Part shown: piece after piece, positions 1 to 11,999 of the stretch
Layout: each line of letters opens with the position of its first letter
Numbering within the stretch: the first letter of the stretch is position 1
Assembly (NCBI RefSeq): GCF_035594125.1
Contig: NW_026973700.1
Span: 296,001-360,000, forward strand
Direction: 5' to 3'
DNA length: 64,000 nt
Source: Scylla paramamosain
Taxonomy: Eukaryota; Arthropoda; Malacostraca; Decapoda; Portunidae
Notes under the pieces: model-generated
What the model saw: the letters and a program-made list of their open reading frames with translations, nothing else
Database searches by the model: none
Told to the model about the DNA's origin: nothing
Made by a program: the position numbers and the translations under genes

Positions 1-725
1 CACTGCCACCACCTGTCCTACTGGACGGGTATCCACTGCCACCGCCTGTCCTGCTGGACGGGTATCTATTGCCACCATCTGTCCTTCAGGGCGGGTATCC
101 ACCATACCCGCCGCCATGACCATCACCTATCCTGCTGGACGGGTATCCATCGCCATGACTGCCACCTGTCCTACTGGACTGGTATCCACCGCCATGACTA
201 CCACCTGTCCTGCTGGACGGGTATCCACCGCCACCACCTGTCTTGCAGGGCGGGTATCCACCGCCACGACCATCATCTGTCTTGCTGGAAGGGTATTCAC
301 CGCCATGACTACCACCTGTCCTGCTGGATGGGTATCCACCGCCACCCTGCTGGATGGTTATGCAGAGCCACCACCTGTCTTGCTGGACGGGTATCCACCG
401 CCATGACTACCACCTGTCCTGCTGAACGGGTATCCGCCGCCACCACTTGTCCTGCTGGACGAGTGTCCACCGCCATGACCATCACCTGTCCTGCTGGATG
501 GGTATCCTCCGCCATGACCATCACCTGTCCTGCTGAACGGGTATCCACCGCCACGACCTGTCCTGCAGGGCGGGTATCCACCGCCATGACCATCACCTGT
601 TCTGCTGGACGGGTATCCACCGCCACCACCTGTCCTGCAGGGCGGGTATTCATTACCACCAACTATCCTGCTGGACACGAATGCACCGCCACCACCTGTC
701 TTTCTGGACGGATAATGCCACCTGA
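1..725. repeat. 33/39-bp GC-rich minisatellite
   Basis: About 20 imperfect units built around CTGGACGGGTATCCACCGCC. Unit length alternates between about 33 and 39 bp, almost always a multiple of three. The array runs off the left edge of the window. Confidence 0.9.
1..725 (-). pseudogene. Gly-Tyr-rich repeat exon (broken), unknown secreted/structural-type protein
   Basis: On the minus strand the minisatellite reads as repeats of GGGYPSSRTG, sometimes extended by GDGH or GSH. A strong splice acceptor (pyrimidine run then CCTAG, AG at 727-726) opens the frame at 725, giving RWHYPSRKTGGGG and then the repeats. The frame is broken three ways: a TAA where the unit normally has TAC (about 352), a 4-base loss just after it, and a TGA for TGC at 88-86. 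Gly-Tyr-rich repeats of this kind occur in cuticle, adhesive and antimicrobial proteins, but I recognise no family. No signal peptide is visible because it would lie in an earlier exon. A degenerate exon is favoured. Chance coding in a minisatellite is possible, but the acceptor and the three-base periodicity argue against it. Confidence 0.45.
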
Positions 726-840
726 CTAGGAAAATAAAATTAGGTGAGGTACATGCCGGGATGGCAATACTCTGTACGAATGTCAAATGAGAAAATTTTG
801 TATGTTGTTATAAATAGTGTGTTTTCACTCGTGTAAATCA

Positions 841-930
841 GTCTCTCTGAGGATGGCTATTCAGCCGAAACGTTAGAGATTAAAAGAATCCTAACTCCTC
901 CCTGGGTTTTTATCCCCCTTCCTAAACCCA
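841..930 (+). other. dispersed-repeat-like segment with hammerhead-like core
   Basis: CTGAGGA (847-853) is followed by a GGCT/AGCC hairpin (855-866) and GAAA (867-870); GTTAG (872-876) can pair with CTAAC (891-895). This matches the order of hammerhead core elements (CUGANGA, stem II, GAAA, stem III). The stem I strands do not pair, so a complete ribozyme is not supported. Penelope-like retroelements are known to carry hammerheads, so a decayed element end is one possibility. Confidence 0.25.
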
Positions 931-953
931 ACTACTTGTCAACATGAACAGTT

Positions 954-1091
<138 letters not shown>

Positions 1092-1202
1092 CAAGTTTGA
1101 GATTAATATTTCAGGAGATTGGCAAACCTGTTGACTGATATTTTGTATTTTTTTTTTTTTTTTTTTTTTGTGATTTTACAGAGTTGAACAGGTATCATCA
1201 AA

Positions 1203-4121
1203 ATGGATGAATTTCGTAGTGGACAGTGGGACGAGGACTTATTCGATGACTCTGAAAGATCCAGACTTTAACGTAAGTCATTCGAAAGGAAAAGAAAAGG
1301 TGACTGAGTGAAAGAAAAGAGGATGTGGTTCTTAAAATGAGAAAAAAAAGAAAAATGAGGAAACGCAAACGTAGTGCAGAGCCACAGCCTTCCTGCTCTT
1401 ACTGGGGAGAAGGCAGTGCCAGTGGCGCACGATTCAGTGAAAGTGAGACTGAGGTGGAGGAGCAGGAGGAGGAGGAGGAGGAGCAGGAAGGGGAAGAGGA
1501 GGATGAGGAGAGAGATTATAATGAACTCAAACAAAAGTGCCTCGAAATTCCCTCAAGTGCCAGTTACAAGGCAAAGGGAGAGAGAAAAAAAGCCCTGAAG
1601 GAAAAAATGGAGGATGTTATGAGCGCTCAAACTCCAGATGAAATAAAGTCCATGTACGTGGTGAAAGTTGACAACCTAAGGAAAGAAGCCTTGGCTCTTG
1701 AAAATAAAAGGGAGCACCATATAGCAACCAACAAGGACTTCTGGTCCATTGTGGTCAAAAGCCTCCCGGGGGTGAAGAAGCGTGACTTTACTCAAGTACG
1801 AGAATTAAAAGTTAAAGGCCGCAAAATTGTCTCGTGCCCGATGCCATTCTGTATTGGCAAAGTAAAAGATATGACCAGACATCTCTGCCAAGTCCACGGT
1901 GTGGTGAGCGCCGTGGAACAACGGAACTTGATGAAGAAGACTGGAGTTACTACTCCAAAGGCCGATAGCACCCCCAGGAGGAAGTCCCTTCATCGATGTT
2001 CTGTATGCGACAATGTGTTGAATAGGATCGACTCGCACCTTGTCAGCAAACATGGGCTGAAGCGTGGTACTGTCCGCTTCAAAGAGCTTCTCAGTGCGGT
2101 AAGTACTAGCTAGTATTACTGCTATTTTTTTATTGATCTGTACCAATTGATACCCATTAACTACTCTTGTGTCTTTCTTTTGCAGTCCATGCTTACTAAA
2201 GGAGACCAGGAGGAAGAGCCTCTTGACGCACAGGATCCAGATTTGGGAAAAAAGTTATTCAAGGTTTTCCTTGAACGCTACAAGCGATGCCTGCAAAATA
2301 CCTCAGCCCTGAGCCATAACTCAATTGAGCTTAGCGTCTGAATCATCTCGGACGTTATAAAATATTCCTTTAAAGTTCAAAAGGATAGTTTCCAAGAGAA
2401 GGCGCTAATAAACGTCTTCCTCAATCTTGGAAACGACGAAAGCTTCCTGAAGAGGAGAGCAGGCACCCTATCTGGCAGCTACTGCTGTAACATTATCTTT
2501 ACATGCATCAGGGTACTTGAGTATTTGAAGTATCAGTATGAAGAGCTACCTCGAGCCCAAGAGGCAGATTATGCTTTGAAAAATCTCCTCAAGAGGTACC
2601 AAAAGGTCGAGAAGAAAGAGAGAGCAGCGTCTCGAGAGAGGAAAGCTGGGAATGTGCTGTCCTCCGACGAGATCAAAAACATCTCAAGATCTTCCTCTGT
2701 AAAAGTGGTTCTTCAGAACGCTGCCAACTCCCTTGAGGATGAGAGCCTCCGTCCCATAACAGTTTCAAGCTTTATTAAGCTGAGGGACGCTCTCATAATC
2801 AGTTTTCTTGTTCCATCTCTGAGAAGAGCTCAAGAATTTACCGAGTTCACAGTACAAGAGTGTAATGAACGGTCTCATACAGAAGAAGAGACCTTCAGAA
2901 AAATAAAAGTACACAAAACAATGAGTTATGGCGCCGCCGACATTGTACTAAAATAATGTCGAGGAGAAGGCGCTTAAGGCCTACATGCTGTATGCAAGGC
3001 CTATAATAACTACTTGTCAGTTGGATTCTTGCCCAGTATTTATCCCCTCCAGCACTTCCAGAGGTCGGAACTACTGCTGCGGGAAAATGCACATTTCAAA
3101 TATCACCTCCATTCTCCGGAAGCTCTGCCTGAAGGCGGGAGTAGTTTCCAGGAGTGTGAATACAAGGATGCTGAGGAGATCTACTCCTCTGCTTAGAAGA
3201 TCAATAAAGATCCTGCTTTCAGGCAGGAATTCTCAACTAGCAGGTCACAGTTATGAGACTGCTAGACGGTATTACGCCATATACGACACAAGAGACCAAG
3301 CTCGAAATGATGTCAGCAAGCTTGAGGAGTATAGGGAGTAAGTAACTGCCTATTTCCCTCTGATATATTGAGTGCATATGTATCTGAATATTGAATACAC
3401 ACGTCTCTGATCTTTATCAATGAACTAACTCATTTACCATTCCCATCAGAAGTGGAATCCCTATAACCCCATTCTCCCAAGAGGCGGAGGCGGAGACGGA
3501 GACAGAGTTAGAGATGGCTGCTGATGAGGAGGGAATAATGCCTGAATTAACAGATGAACAGTAAGTATTTACCTTACCGTCATCTATGATATGACCCTTG
3601 ATCACTTTACATGCTGGATCTTGATAATTATTATCTTCTCTTCCACAGGATGGAAGAAGGGAATCGGGATGAGGCTGCTGCACCAGAAAGGTCTCTGGAA
3701 GTCGACTCGTCTGAGGCGATGGAGGAAACTTTCGTGGCTCCTCTCCCACCCCCTGCAATAAGGCAAGTAATGTGGCTGCTATTATTTATGCACGTCTCAC
3801 ATCTCACACGTTTGCCCTGTATTTTACTAACCTCTTGCTCTGTCTTTTGTTAACAGGACGGAAGCAGTTCAAGCTTCACCCACGAAAAGTTTGGTGTCCT
3901 CGGTAAGCTCACGGCCAGTGACTTACCCTTCAGATATTTCCTTCCTCGAGGAGAGCGAGGAGGAGGAGGAGGATGCCTTGCCTCCTAATCAATTTTATGA
4001 CATGATTGTCTCCGAGCAGAAAGCTCAATCAGCCAAGACAGGCTTAAAAACTTTCCGCTGGGAAGTGCTGCGGAGCCAGCTGGCTTTGAAACATCCATAT
4101 TTTCAGAGTCACTCAAAATAA
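1203..4121 (+). pseudogene. zinc-finger / tyrosine recombinase (Crypton-like) gene, intron-containing, degenerate
   Basis: Exons: 1203-1271 (MDEFRSG..., behind TTTTACAG at about 1180; link to the next exon unclear), 1325-2098, 2186-3337, 3450-3560, 3649-3762 (GC donor, AAG|GCAAGT) and 3857-4121. From 1325 on, all junctions keep phase. The N-terminal part has a Glu-rich tract and two C2H2-like fingers (CPMPFCIG...H...H and CSVCDN...H...H). The middle and C-terminal parts match tyrosine recombinases: Arg I in SLRRAQE, a beta-strand Lys in KVHKT, RMLRRS in place of HxxR, and GHS ahead of the RRYYAIYD tyrosine. The last exons encode an acidic tail. Damage: TGA at 2339-2341 within an otherwise open frame, one extra A in the AAAA run near 2951 (frameshift), and TAA at 4119 followed by a still coding-like frame to a second TAA at 4173. 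Introns rule out a processed copy. It could be a decayed domesticated recombinase or an element relic. Confidence 0.6.
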
Positions 4122-5280
4122 GAGATCCGCAGCCGCTATAAGTATATAAAGTCCCACCTAAAGAAGGCAAAGTAAAAGACTCTTCCCATCAAGAACGGAG
4201 TTATAATAGAGCTACTGGCGAAGGTACTCCGAGATCAAAAACCTAATGAGTGTGAGAGGGAATCGCAAGGTCACTTGGAAGACCCTCTATGTGAAAAACA
4301 AGGCATCAGATTTGGTCACGCACCCCGATGGCTAAATCTTCCTTTAATGCCTCGTTTTAATTTCAATAATCGAGCCTCGCTCGATTTTTTTCTATGTAGC
4401 GAATGAACCAGTGACATAACTGCCCTATGTATGCAGAATCTCATTGAAATCGCTCGGATAATTACTGAGATAGAGTACATAAACCACTAAAATAGCTGTA
4501 TTATATAGGCAAAATATCATTGAAAATATTCCTCTTCTTGTAATACAGCATTCTATAGGCAAAGTGTCATTGAAAATCTTCCATTTTTCGCCTTTTTCTT
4601 CTCCATATTTTTCTTAAACTTCCTCTTCTTCCTTCTTTTTCCTCTTCGTTAAGTAGCAAAATGACAAAATTCAAGTGCGGGTACTTCAAGACTGGTCCGT
4701 CGGACTTGATGGGATAGGTGTCGGTCTTGATGATTTACCTTTTTTTAAAATTTTGGTAACATCCTGAAATAATTTTTTGAACAAATTTGTCAAATTTCAC
4801 TTTCGGTCAAAATGCGCAAGACTTGATTTTTCTCAAAAATAAAAAATGCTACCTAACATGGGGTAAAATTTTTGTCAATTCAAGACTGACGTTCCTGAAC
4901 TGAAAAAAAAAAAAAAAACCGCGTAAGTGAAAGTGCTTATCAAGACCGAGTACGTACTCAGTGTTAGGTGTTCCTGTCCCAGCTGCTGCCACCTCAACCC
5001 TGGAGAGACCTGACATGACCTGAACCAGCTGAGCGTTACAGTATGACGATAGGAGATTGTCACGCACCTGTCGACTGTGAACGTGACAAATGAGGGACAG
5101 TAACAGCCAACACGGAGTACTAATAAAACTGAATTCATTATACTTTCATTTTCACCTTCCCTCGCCCCCACCCAGCTCTTGCAGATACATCAAGCCCTCC
5201 CCCCAACACAACCACCGCCACCAAGAACACACCATTATCCACTGGCAAACAGAATAATCACAAAACAACACTGACCTTAC
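4122..5280. other. no gene seen; short internal repeats
   Basis: The frame of the upstream pseudogene stays coding-like to about 4400 despite its stops. A degenerate 50-bp unit (GGCAAARTRTCATTGAAAAT) occurs at about 4508 and 4558, with a weaker copy at 4434. I see nothing else supportable. Confidence 0.5.
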
Positions 5281-5345
5281 CTGGGCGGCGGACGGAGGTA
5301 GAGAAGGCGACGCAGCTAGAGTCAGGCGTTAGTCCACATCTGCTG
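5281..5345 (-). other. possible 5' untranslated exon with splice donor
   Basis: On the minus strand GCCGCCCAG|GTAAGG is a consensus donor at 5280-5279, preceded by GC-rich sequence without a usable ORF. It could be a first exon of a minus-strand gene running towards the Gly-rich exon at 725; that link is conjecture. Confidence 0.25.
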
Positions 5346-5849
5346 AAGCTTCGGAACTTTCTCGCTATCTCGAACGCTTCAATGCCTTGTTTTTTTTTTG
5401 TTTTTTTTTCATATCAGAGGGACACCGGGCTGAGGCAACAAAAGGGAAGAAAAGAAAATACCTCCACTACTTTTAACAAACCCGCGCTAAAGTTATTTGG
5501 TTTTCCAAGGATGTTTTCGTGGCTTTAGTGATTGAAATTATAATTAGTGAGGTGACGAGTTTTGCAAGGGTATTTTCATGGTTTAGTGACAATTTCCTTT
5601 GATTTACTGGAAGTTATCGTGGTTTTACGAATGTTCTAGCAGGGTATAGTACAAACTGTTAAGGATTTACAAGTGTGTTTCCTTGGGTGATAGTTTTACA
5701 GCCTGTAGTAAAAGTCAACGAAGTGATAATGGCACTATCATGACTCAGTGATGGTTTGGTGAGGATCCTGCGTCATTAATGAGAACACCCATGAGAACCT
5801 GACCAATCACCTCTGTGGCATTTGTTAACAGTCCTGGTGAAAGAACAGA

Positions 5850-6140
5850 GAGCTTAACAATACGAACAAGATACAAATGGAGAACACAAACCAGAATACA
5901 TCAACAATTACAAGCAGATTCATTTAACGAGGTAGTTAGAGGAAATATTTTATCCGCATGGCAAAGACTAACTATCTTTGCCCTTATTTTGAGATGAAGT
6001 GCTTAAGAACACAAGAATACAAACAAGATACAAATGAAGGATGCAGACCAGAATACATCAACCATTACAAGCAGTTTAATACAACGAGGTTGTTAAGGAA
6101 AATATTCATCCACACGGTAGAGACAAACGAACCAGGTTGT
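5850..6140. repeat. diverged tandem duplication, period about 157 bp
   Basis: ACAAGATACAAATG and the following ACCAGAATACATCAAC...TTACAAGCAG recur 157 bp apart with scattered substitutions. Short ORFs in each copy look incidental. Confidence 0.7.
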
Positions 6141-6499
6141 TAGCGCCGAGTCATTAGGTAGTTTTGAGATTATACGAATTTATGGACAGGGGTGATGGGT
6201 GGAAATACGCAGGCATGTTTGAAATATGGACCACCGCGCATAGGCCTATTAGTTTCTTGCACCAGCCCTTATTTTTCTTACATTCTTACTTTAGCTCTTA
6301 ATATTAAATCAATTATTCTTCCACTTCCCTACTCCACAATTAAAAATACGCATGACAAACAGTATAATTAGCATATTTAGGTCCTAAATATTGGTGATGG
6401 TGGTGGTGATAGTGGTGGTGACGAAAAACAGAATGGAGGATAGAATTAGAAAAGTCATTTAATCTCTCAAAACAGAGCTCACCTGTCACCTGGGGGCAC

Positions 6500-6860
6500 T
6501 GATGTGATTCCAGGGATGCTGCAGGTGTGAGATGTAGATGTAGGTGTGGATGTGTAAGGCTTGGATGGTGTGAGAGATGAGGGATGCTGTGTGGAGGAGT
6601 GAAGGATGGGGGGATAGGCTGTGTGGAGTGAGAGATGAGGAGGGAAGCTGAGTGAAAGATGAGGGAAGAGGCTGACTGAGGGATAAGGAGGCAGGCTGTG
6701 TGGAGTGAAGGATGAGGGGGCAGGCTGTGTGGACTGAGAGATGAGGAGGGAAGCTGAGTGAAAGATGAGGGAAGAGGCTGAGTGAAGGATGAGAGGGAAG
6801 GCTGTGTGGAGTGAAGGATACTCTGTGGAGTGAAAGATGAGGGGGAATGCTGAGTGTGAA
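6500..6860. repeat. purine-rich minisatellite
   Basis: Irregular units around GTGGAGTGAAGGATGAGG and GGGAAGCTGAGTGAAAGATG. Long minus-strand Ser/Pro/His-rich frames across it are a by-product of composition. Confidence 0.75.
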
Positions 6861-7717
6861 GACCTGGAGATGCTGTGAGTGGGTGAAGGAAGGCAAGATA
6901 AGAATGAATGCTGAATATCTGAGAATACCTGAAGTGTGTGTGTGTGTGAGTTTGAGTGTTATTTATATGTGGAGGAAGACACAAAAAAGAAAAACAGTCA
7001 ACACGTGGAGATGCCGAGTGTGGAGTAACATAAGGATGTACAAAAGGGAAGCTGCAAGGAGCCATCAGGCTCCTTCACTGGGAAGGAAGGCATGGCAAGG
7101 ACAAGCATCACAGAAAGAAACCACATCCACTGTCACAAAAACTGGAACTGACTCGTAAACTGTCCAACACAAAGAAAAAAAAAAGATAAACAAAATAACA
7201 ATAAAAAATAAATAAATAAATAAAGTGACATCTTGACCCCAAAAGCTGATAAATACACTAATGAACACTGAAGGAGAGAGAGTTTACAGTCAGTTTGCAT
7301 ACATTTATTAAGACAACACAAGGAATGATGGTCCAGCTTAATCAAACCTTCCTACTGTCTTAACACCAATCTCTACACATACTTGTGGTGAAAATACACA
7401 TCCTTATCTCCTGTAACATACATATCATTCTTAACACATTGTACCCACTACTACACAACCTACCTAATGCATCCTTCACACACTACCTTCCTTCCAAATC
7501 ACTCTTAACCATCCTCACACAGTGTACAGGATATCCTCAGCCTCTCCTACACATCCTTCACACACCAATCTGCCGCCCTACATATCCTTTGCCTCTCCCA
7601 CACACTCATGTATTTCAAATTTCCTTTCTGGCAAATTCTACTCACAAAACTAATATATCTATACTTTTTGGAATGGTTGAGTTTTTTTTTTTATCATTAG
7701 TTTGAGCAATGGGGCCT

Positions 7718-7719
<2 letters not shown>

Positions 7720-7779
<60 letters not shown>
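7720..7779. repeat. (CT)n microsatellite
   Basis: Uninterrupted CT repeat of about 30 units. Confidence 0.95.
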
Positions 7780-7783
<4 letters not shown>

Positions 7784-7930
7784 ACAACAGGAATGAGATG
7801 CAATCATACAAAAAACATTGGAATAATACCCTTAAAAATAACAAGAATCACATCTTAGTACTAATCTTCCAGTAGTGAACAAGATAGTAGCAGTAGTAAA
7901 AATAAAAGATGCTTGAATGAAGTACAAATC

Positions 7931-7933
<3 letters not shown>

Positions 7934-8000
<67 letters not shown>
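7934..8000. repeat. (AC)n microsatellite
   Basis: About 33 AC units. Confidence 0.95.
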
Positions 8001-8341
8001 CTATCTATCCATCTCTACACCAACCGAGCTCTCCCACATATGGAGCAGCCCAGACAAAATACCACACACAAACCTAACCCACACACTTCACACTCTCCTC
8101 CCCCAAGCCACACCCCTGCCCCTGCCTCGGCCCTTGGCTGCCTGCCCTGGGCCTTCCCCTGGGCTGTGCTGGGTGCTGGAGTGGGTGCTGGAGTGGGTGC
8201 TGGGGGTGGGTGAAGGCTTGGGTGCAGACTTGGGTGCAGGTGTGGGTGTGGGTGTGTCCTCAGGTGCAGGTGTGGGCTCGTTCTGGGAGGAGCTGGGACA
8301 AAACACACAGGTGCATTAGACACACACAGGTGACAAGTGAC

Positions 8342-8343
<2 letters not shown>

Positions 8344-8421
<78 letters not shown>

Positions 8422-8436
8422 ACGCGCGCACGCACA

Positions 8437-8509
<73 letters not shown>
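8344..8509. repeat. (GT)n to (AC)n mirror array (giant hairpin)
   Basis: A GT run (8344-8418) passes through GCGCACGCGCGCACGC-type sequence into a CA run (to 8509), so the whole block is an inverted repeat of alternating purine/pyrimidine. It lies just upstream (gene sense) of the last exon of the minus-strand gene, in its intron. Confidence 0.93.
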
Positions 8510-8511
<2 letters not shown>

Positions 8512-8795
8512 ACCTCAACAAATACAGCAACTAATATTTTTAACTTTTGGGGTGAATATTCTCAGCAAATACAGTGACTAATATCTTGGGGTGGAAATCA
8601 AGAGTAAAAACTGCTATTTTCTTTTGCCATACAAGCAGAAGAGTTGTGGCAGGTCTTGGCCCACTCACACCCTGAACAGGACAAGGATGACAACAGGAAG
8701 TATAAACTGATTAACTGTGAAATTAATGTACCAAAGCAAAAAATCTAACACATTACTTCTATATTTTTTTTTTTTGTTTACAATGGTATAATAAG

Positions 8796-8943
<148 letters not shown>

Positions 8944-9190
8944 CACCACTCCTATATTATTTTTCACATTTATAATGATCTATAGAATGAAAAAAAAACT
9001 ATTTATATTTTCTAGTTTACAATGACATAAAATTTAAAGAAACAATAATTTCTCCTCCATTTTCTAGGTTACACTGATACATCAACTCAAAACACATTAT
9101 TTTTTTTCTCTACTTTACACAAATTAATCTAAACTAAACAACAATCCCTTTCTTTTACAGCTTTGTACTGCTTTACTTTCCAGTTCATTA

Positions 9191-9195
<5 letters not shown>

Positions 9196-9239
<44 letters not shown>
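9196..9239. repeat. (CT)n microsatellite
   Basis: About 22 CT units. Confidence 0.93.
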
Positions 9240-9242
<3 letters not shown>

Positions 9243-9506
9243 AGCCTTTTTTCCATTCATATATAAACTCAAACCAAACTTATTTCTTCTGAACTAAAAA
9301 AAACTGCTATATATCCCACCATTATATTCATCTCTTATATTCTTTCTAATTAACAAAGATACATCCCCCCAGCACACACACACACACACACACACACTAA
9401 CCCCACTGTTCTATATATTCCAAAACACCACATTTCTTTTTTTTTTTTCATTTCACTTATTCATCTTTTATCATTTTATCGACAGATTAGCAACTCAATT
9501 TCACTT

Positions 9507-9698
9507 CCTCATTATCCTTCCTAGACAAAACATCCTTCACCACATCCAACTGGCATCCTATGACCCTCCTACCTGGCTCCTGTCTTGTCCTCAATTTCAT
9601 TTCCTCATTATCCTTCCCAGACAAAACATCCTTCACCACATCTAACTGGCATCCTATGACCATCCTACCTGGCTCCTGTCTTGTCCTCAGGTGTTGCA
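9507..9698 (-). repeat. 96-bp tandem duplication with open frame of 32-residue repeats
   Basis: CCTCATTATCCTTCC... recurs at 9507 and 9603, differing at only a few bases. It duplicates the end of the third exon of the minus-strand gene together with its AG|GTAGG donor (second donor near 9572). In the other minus-strand frame both copies are open: TRQEPGR, VIGCQLDVVKDVLS and a KDNEE motif, ending at a TAA near 9488. The coding status is uncertain; alternative 3' processing could use this frame. Confidence 0.7.
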
Positions 9699-10039
9699 GA
9701 AGTTAAATAATTGATATTCAAAATATCATCAGACTGATGATACAGTCTTATCCTCGGTTTCACACCACCAGCACCAGCACCACCACCACCACCACCACTT
9801 GTCTTAACCTCCTTAGCTCCTATTTTCTTCTTAGCCAGCAATGTTTTCTTCATCTTGTACCCCAGTCCTGTTGGTCTACCCTGCCCCTGCCCCGGCCGCC
9901 CTGGTACAAAGCCCCCCACCACACCCCAGGAGTGTGCAGGGCCAATGTTAGGGTCGCGCCAGGGCAGTTAGCGTGGGGGCATCTGGGGGGTGGGTAGGAT
10001 GCCGCAGCCAGACCCATAGTACTGGTCGTCCTGTTGGTA

Positions 10040-10455
10040 AAGTGTTGGAGTTAGTGTTGTTACTGCTACTACTACTGCTGCTACTCTTACTACTACTACT
10101 ACTGCTACTGTTGCTGTTGTTGTTGATGCTATATTAGTTTGGTGCTTTTTGTTTTATATAGTGAATTGTTATGGTTCTACTTCTGTTATTATGAGCAGGG
10201 TGTTCCTAATACTACTACTACTGCTGATAGTGGTCCTGCCATTAAGTTTTATATATGGATTTAATCTTTCTTTTATACAGTTAAATAACATCCTGCTATC
10301 ACTACTATTACCATTACTACTGTGACCAAGCCACCTCTACTACTGGTATTACTTCTACTATTACTACTACTACTAATAATACAACTAAATATTTTACTGC
10401 TATCTCTACTATGATCAAACTATCACTACTACTACTTCTACTAGTACTGCTGTTA
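10040..10455. repeat. degenerate (TAC)n trinucleotide intron sequence
   Basis: Scattered ACTACTACT and TGCTACTG runs between the second and third exons of the minus-strand gene. No other feature seen. Confidence 0.7.
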
Positions 10456-11350
10456 CTCACCCAGTCCATCCTCCTCTTCTGTCTGCCTTCCCAGTCCCTC
10501 TGTCTTGACCACTGTGCCTCTTCTTTCTGTGAGGAGACAGAGTTACAACCCACACACCCAAGGAACCTGACCTAGCCTATGCAAGACGACCTCTGTTAGC
10601 TGAGAGGAGAGGGAAAGAAGGAAACAGATGCACAAGAGGAAAGGAAACCAGAAACATTTAGGCTGATACAAAGATATGGTTTGAAAAGTAATAATGAACA
10701 GGATATATCGTGATGCAATGCTATTTTCATTTTGGCTTGTTGTTTGTTGAGAAAAACCAAGAAAACATTTAATTCTTCTTTAAAGTTGTGAAAATAAAAA
10801 AAAGAATAAAGAAATAAAGAAATAAAAATAAATAAAGAAATAAAGAAATAGACAAAATATCAATTAATTAAAAAAATATACCTTGATACTTAAATAAGAT
10901 CATCAAACAGACCCACAATTACCATAACATCACCTACAAAGACCAAGCTTAACCCCCAACCTTTATGCAACACACTCTAAGGCACCAACACCCAACACAC
11001 CACCACCTCCACACCCACACTGGTCAACACCCTAACACTGACCCCCCCACAAACACACACTTACACAACACACTCTAGGCCACCCCACCCCTCCAGACTT
11101 ACATTAGTCAGCACAGCGTTGAGAATATTAAGTGCCACTTCGGACTCCAGGTTATCCATATGCCATGATGTCCGGAGCAGCGGCCGTCCCCTGCAGCGCC
11201 CGGCCGGCCACCCTGCCAATCCCTGGCACCATCTCCCCCTCCCACGGCTTCGTCATCAGCCCCCTCCCCTGTGACCACCTCCCAACTGTTGCTCCTGTCA
11301 CATGAGTACTCCTGTGATGACCTGAAGAGGAGGAGGTTTTTAATGACTTG

Positions 11351-11382
<32 letters not shown>

Positions 11383-11815
11383 TATAATAATAAATAAATA
11401 AAAGGTTTGGGAAGTTTTGAATCATTGAACATAAAGAAATTGTCTCCTGTTGTCTTTTATGAATTTTCTTTACTTTTTTGTCTTATTTTGTTGATTTTAA
11501 GCCTTTTTTTTCTTGCTGGTTATTTGATTTTTTTTTGGATAATGTTGAAATAGCACTAGTGTTTTTGATCTTTGCGTTAGGTTAACATTAATTCTGTTCA
11601 TTAGTCTCAGTGCCGGTCAATTCATTCTGTAGGTAACAACTTGATAAGGCGTCACACTCTGCCCAGAAACAAGCAGTAAAAGTCTGGAAATTACCAGGCA
11701 AGCATTACCACCATATCCCCAAATTTCTCATTACTTTTCATCATATTTATTGAGTTTTTAAGTAATTATTCTACTTTCCTTTGCTGGTTATTTGATTTTT
11801 TTTTACATGACCACC

Positions 11816-11890
11816 TTAGCCGTACCTGCCGCCGCCGTAGGGGTCACCATACTGCCGGCCGTACCCCTCACTGACCCTGCGGCGTGACTC
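11816..11890 (-). CDS. possible exon with GYGRQYGDPYGGG tract
   Basis: The minus strand reads RRRVSEGYGRQYGDPYGGG and then either RYG and a stop (TAA, 11818-11816) or a donor GGCAG|GTACGG at 11826. Gly-Tyr-Arg tails of this type are typical of hnRNP-like proteins. If the donor is used, phase agrees with an open frame through the next minus-strand exon (11318). Which reading is right cannot be decided here. Confidence 0.3.
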   Translation of the reverse strand, partial: ESRRRVSEGYGRQYGDPYGGGRYG

Positions 11891-11999
11891 TCAGCCTAAG
11901 CACCCATCAAACTCATCCTGCCTCACTCACTCCTGCAAAGAAAATAAAGATAAAAAATAACAATAATCATCTTCCTGCCTTTTCTTTCCTTGCATCTAG

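Noticed and set aside
847..895. Complete hammerhead ribozyme
   Set aside because: Stem I strands (before 847 and after 896) do not pair and the cleavage-site context is imperfect.
2339..2341. Selenocysteine at the in-frame TGA
   Set aside because: No selenoprotein family similarity and other plain stops occur in the same gene.
6340..7065. 241-residue Ser/Pro/His-rich minus-strand ORF
   Set aside because: Covers a minisatellite; no conserved segment or splice context.
8015..8581. Overlapping 60-170-residue frames of Cys-Val and Thr-His repeats
   Set aside because: Pure products of GT/AC repeats, open in all frames.
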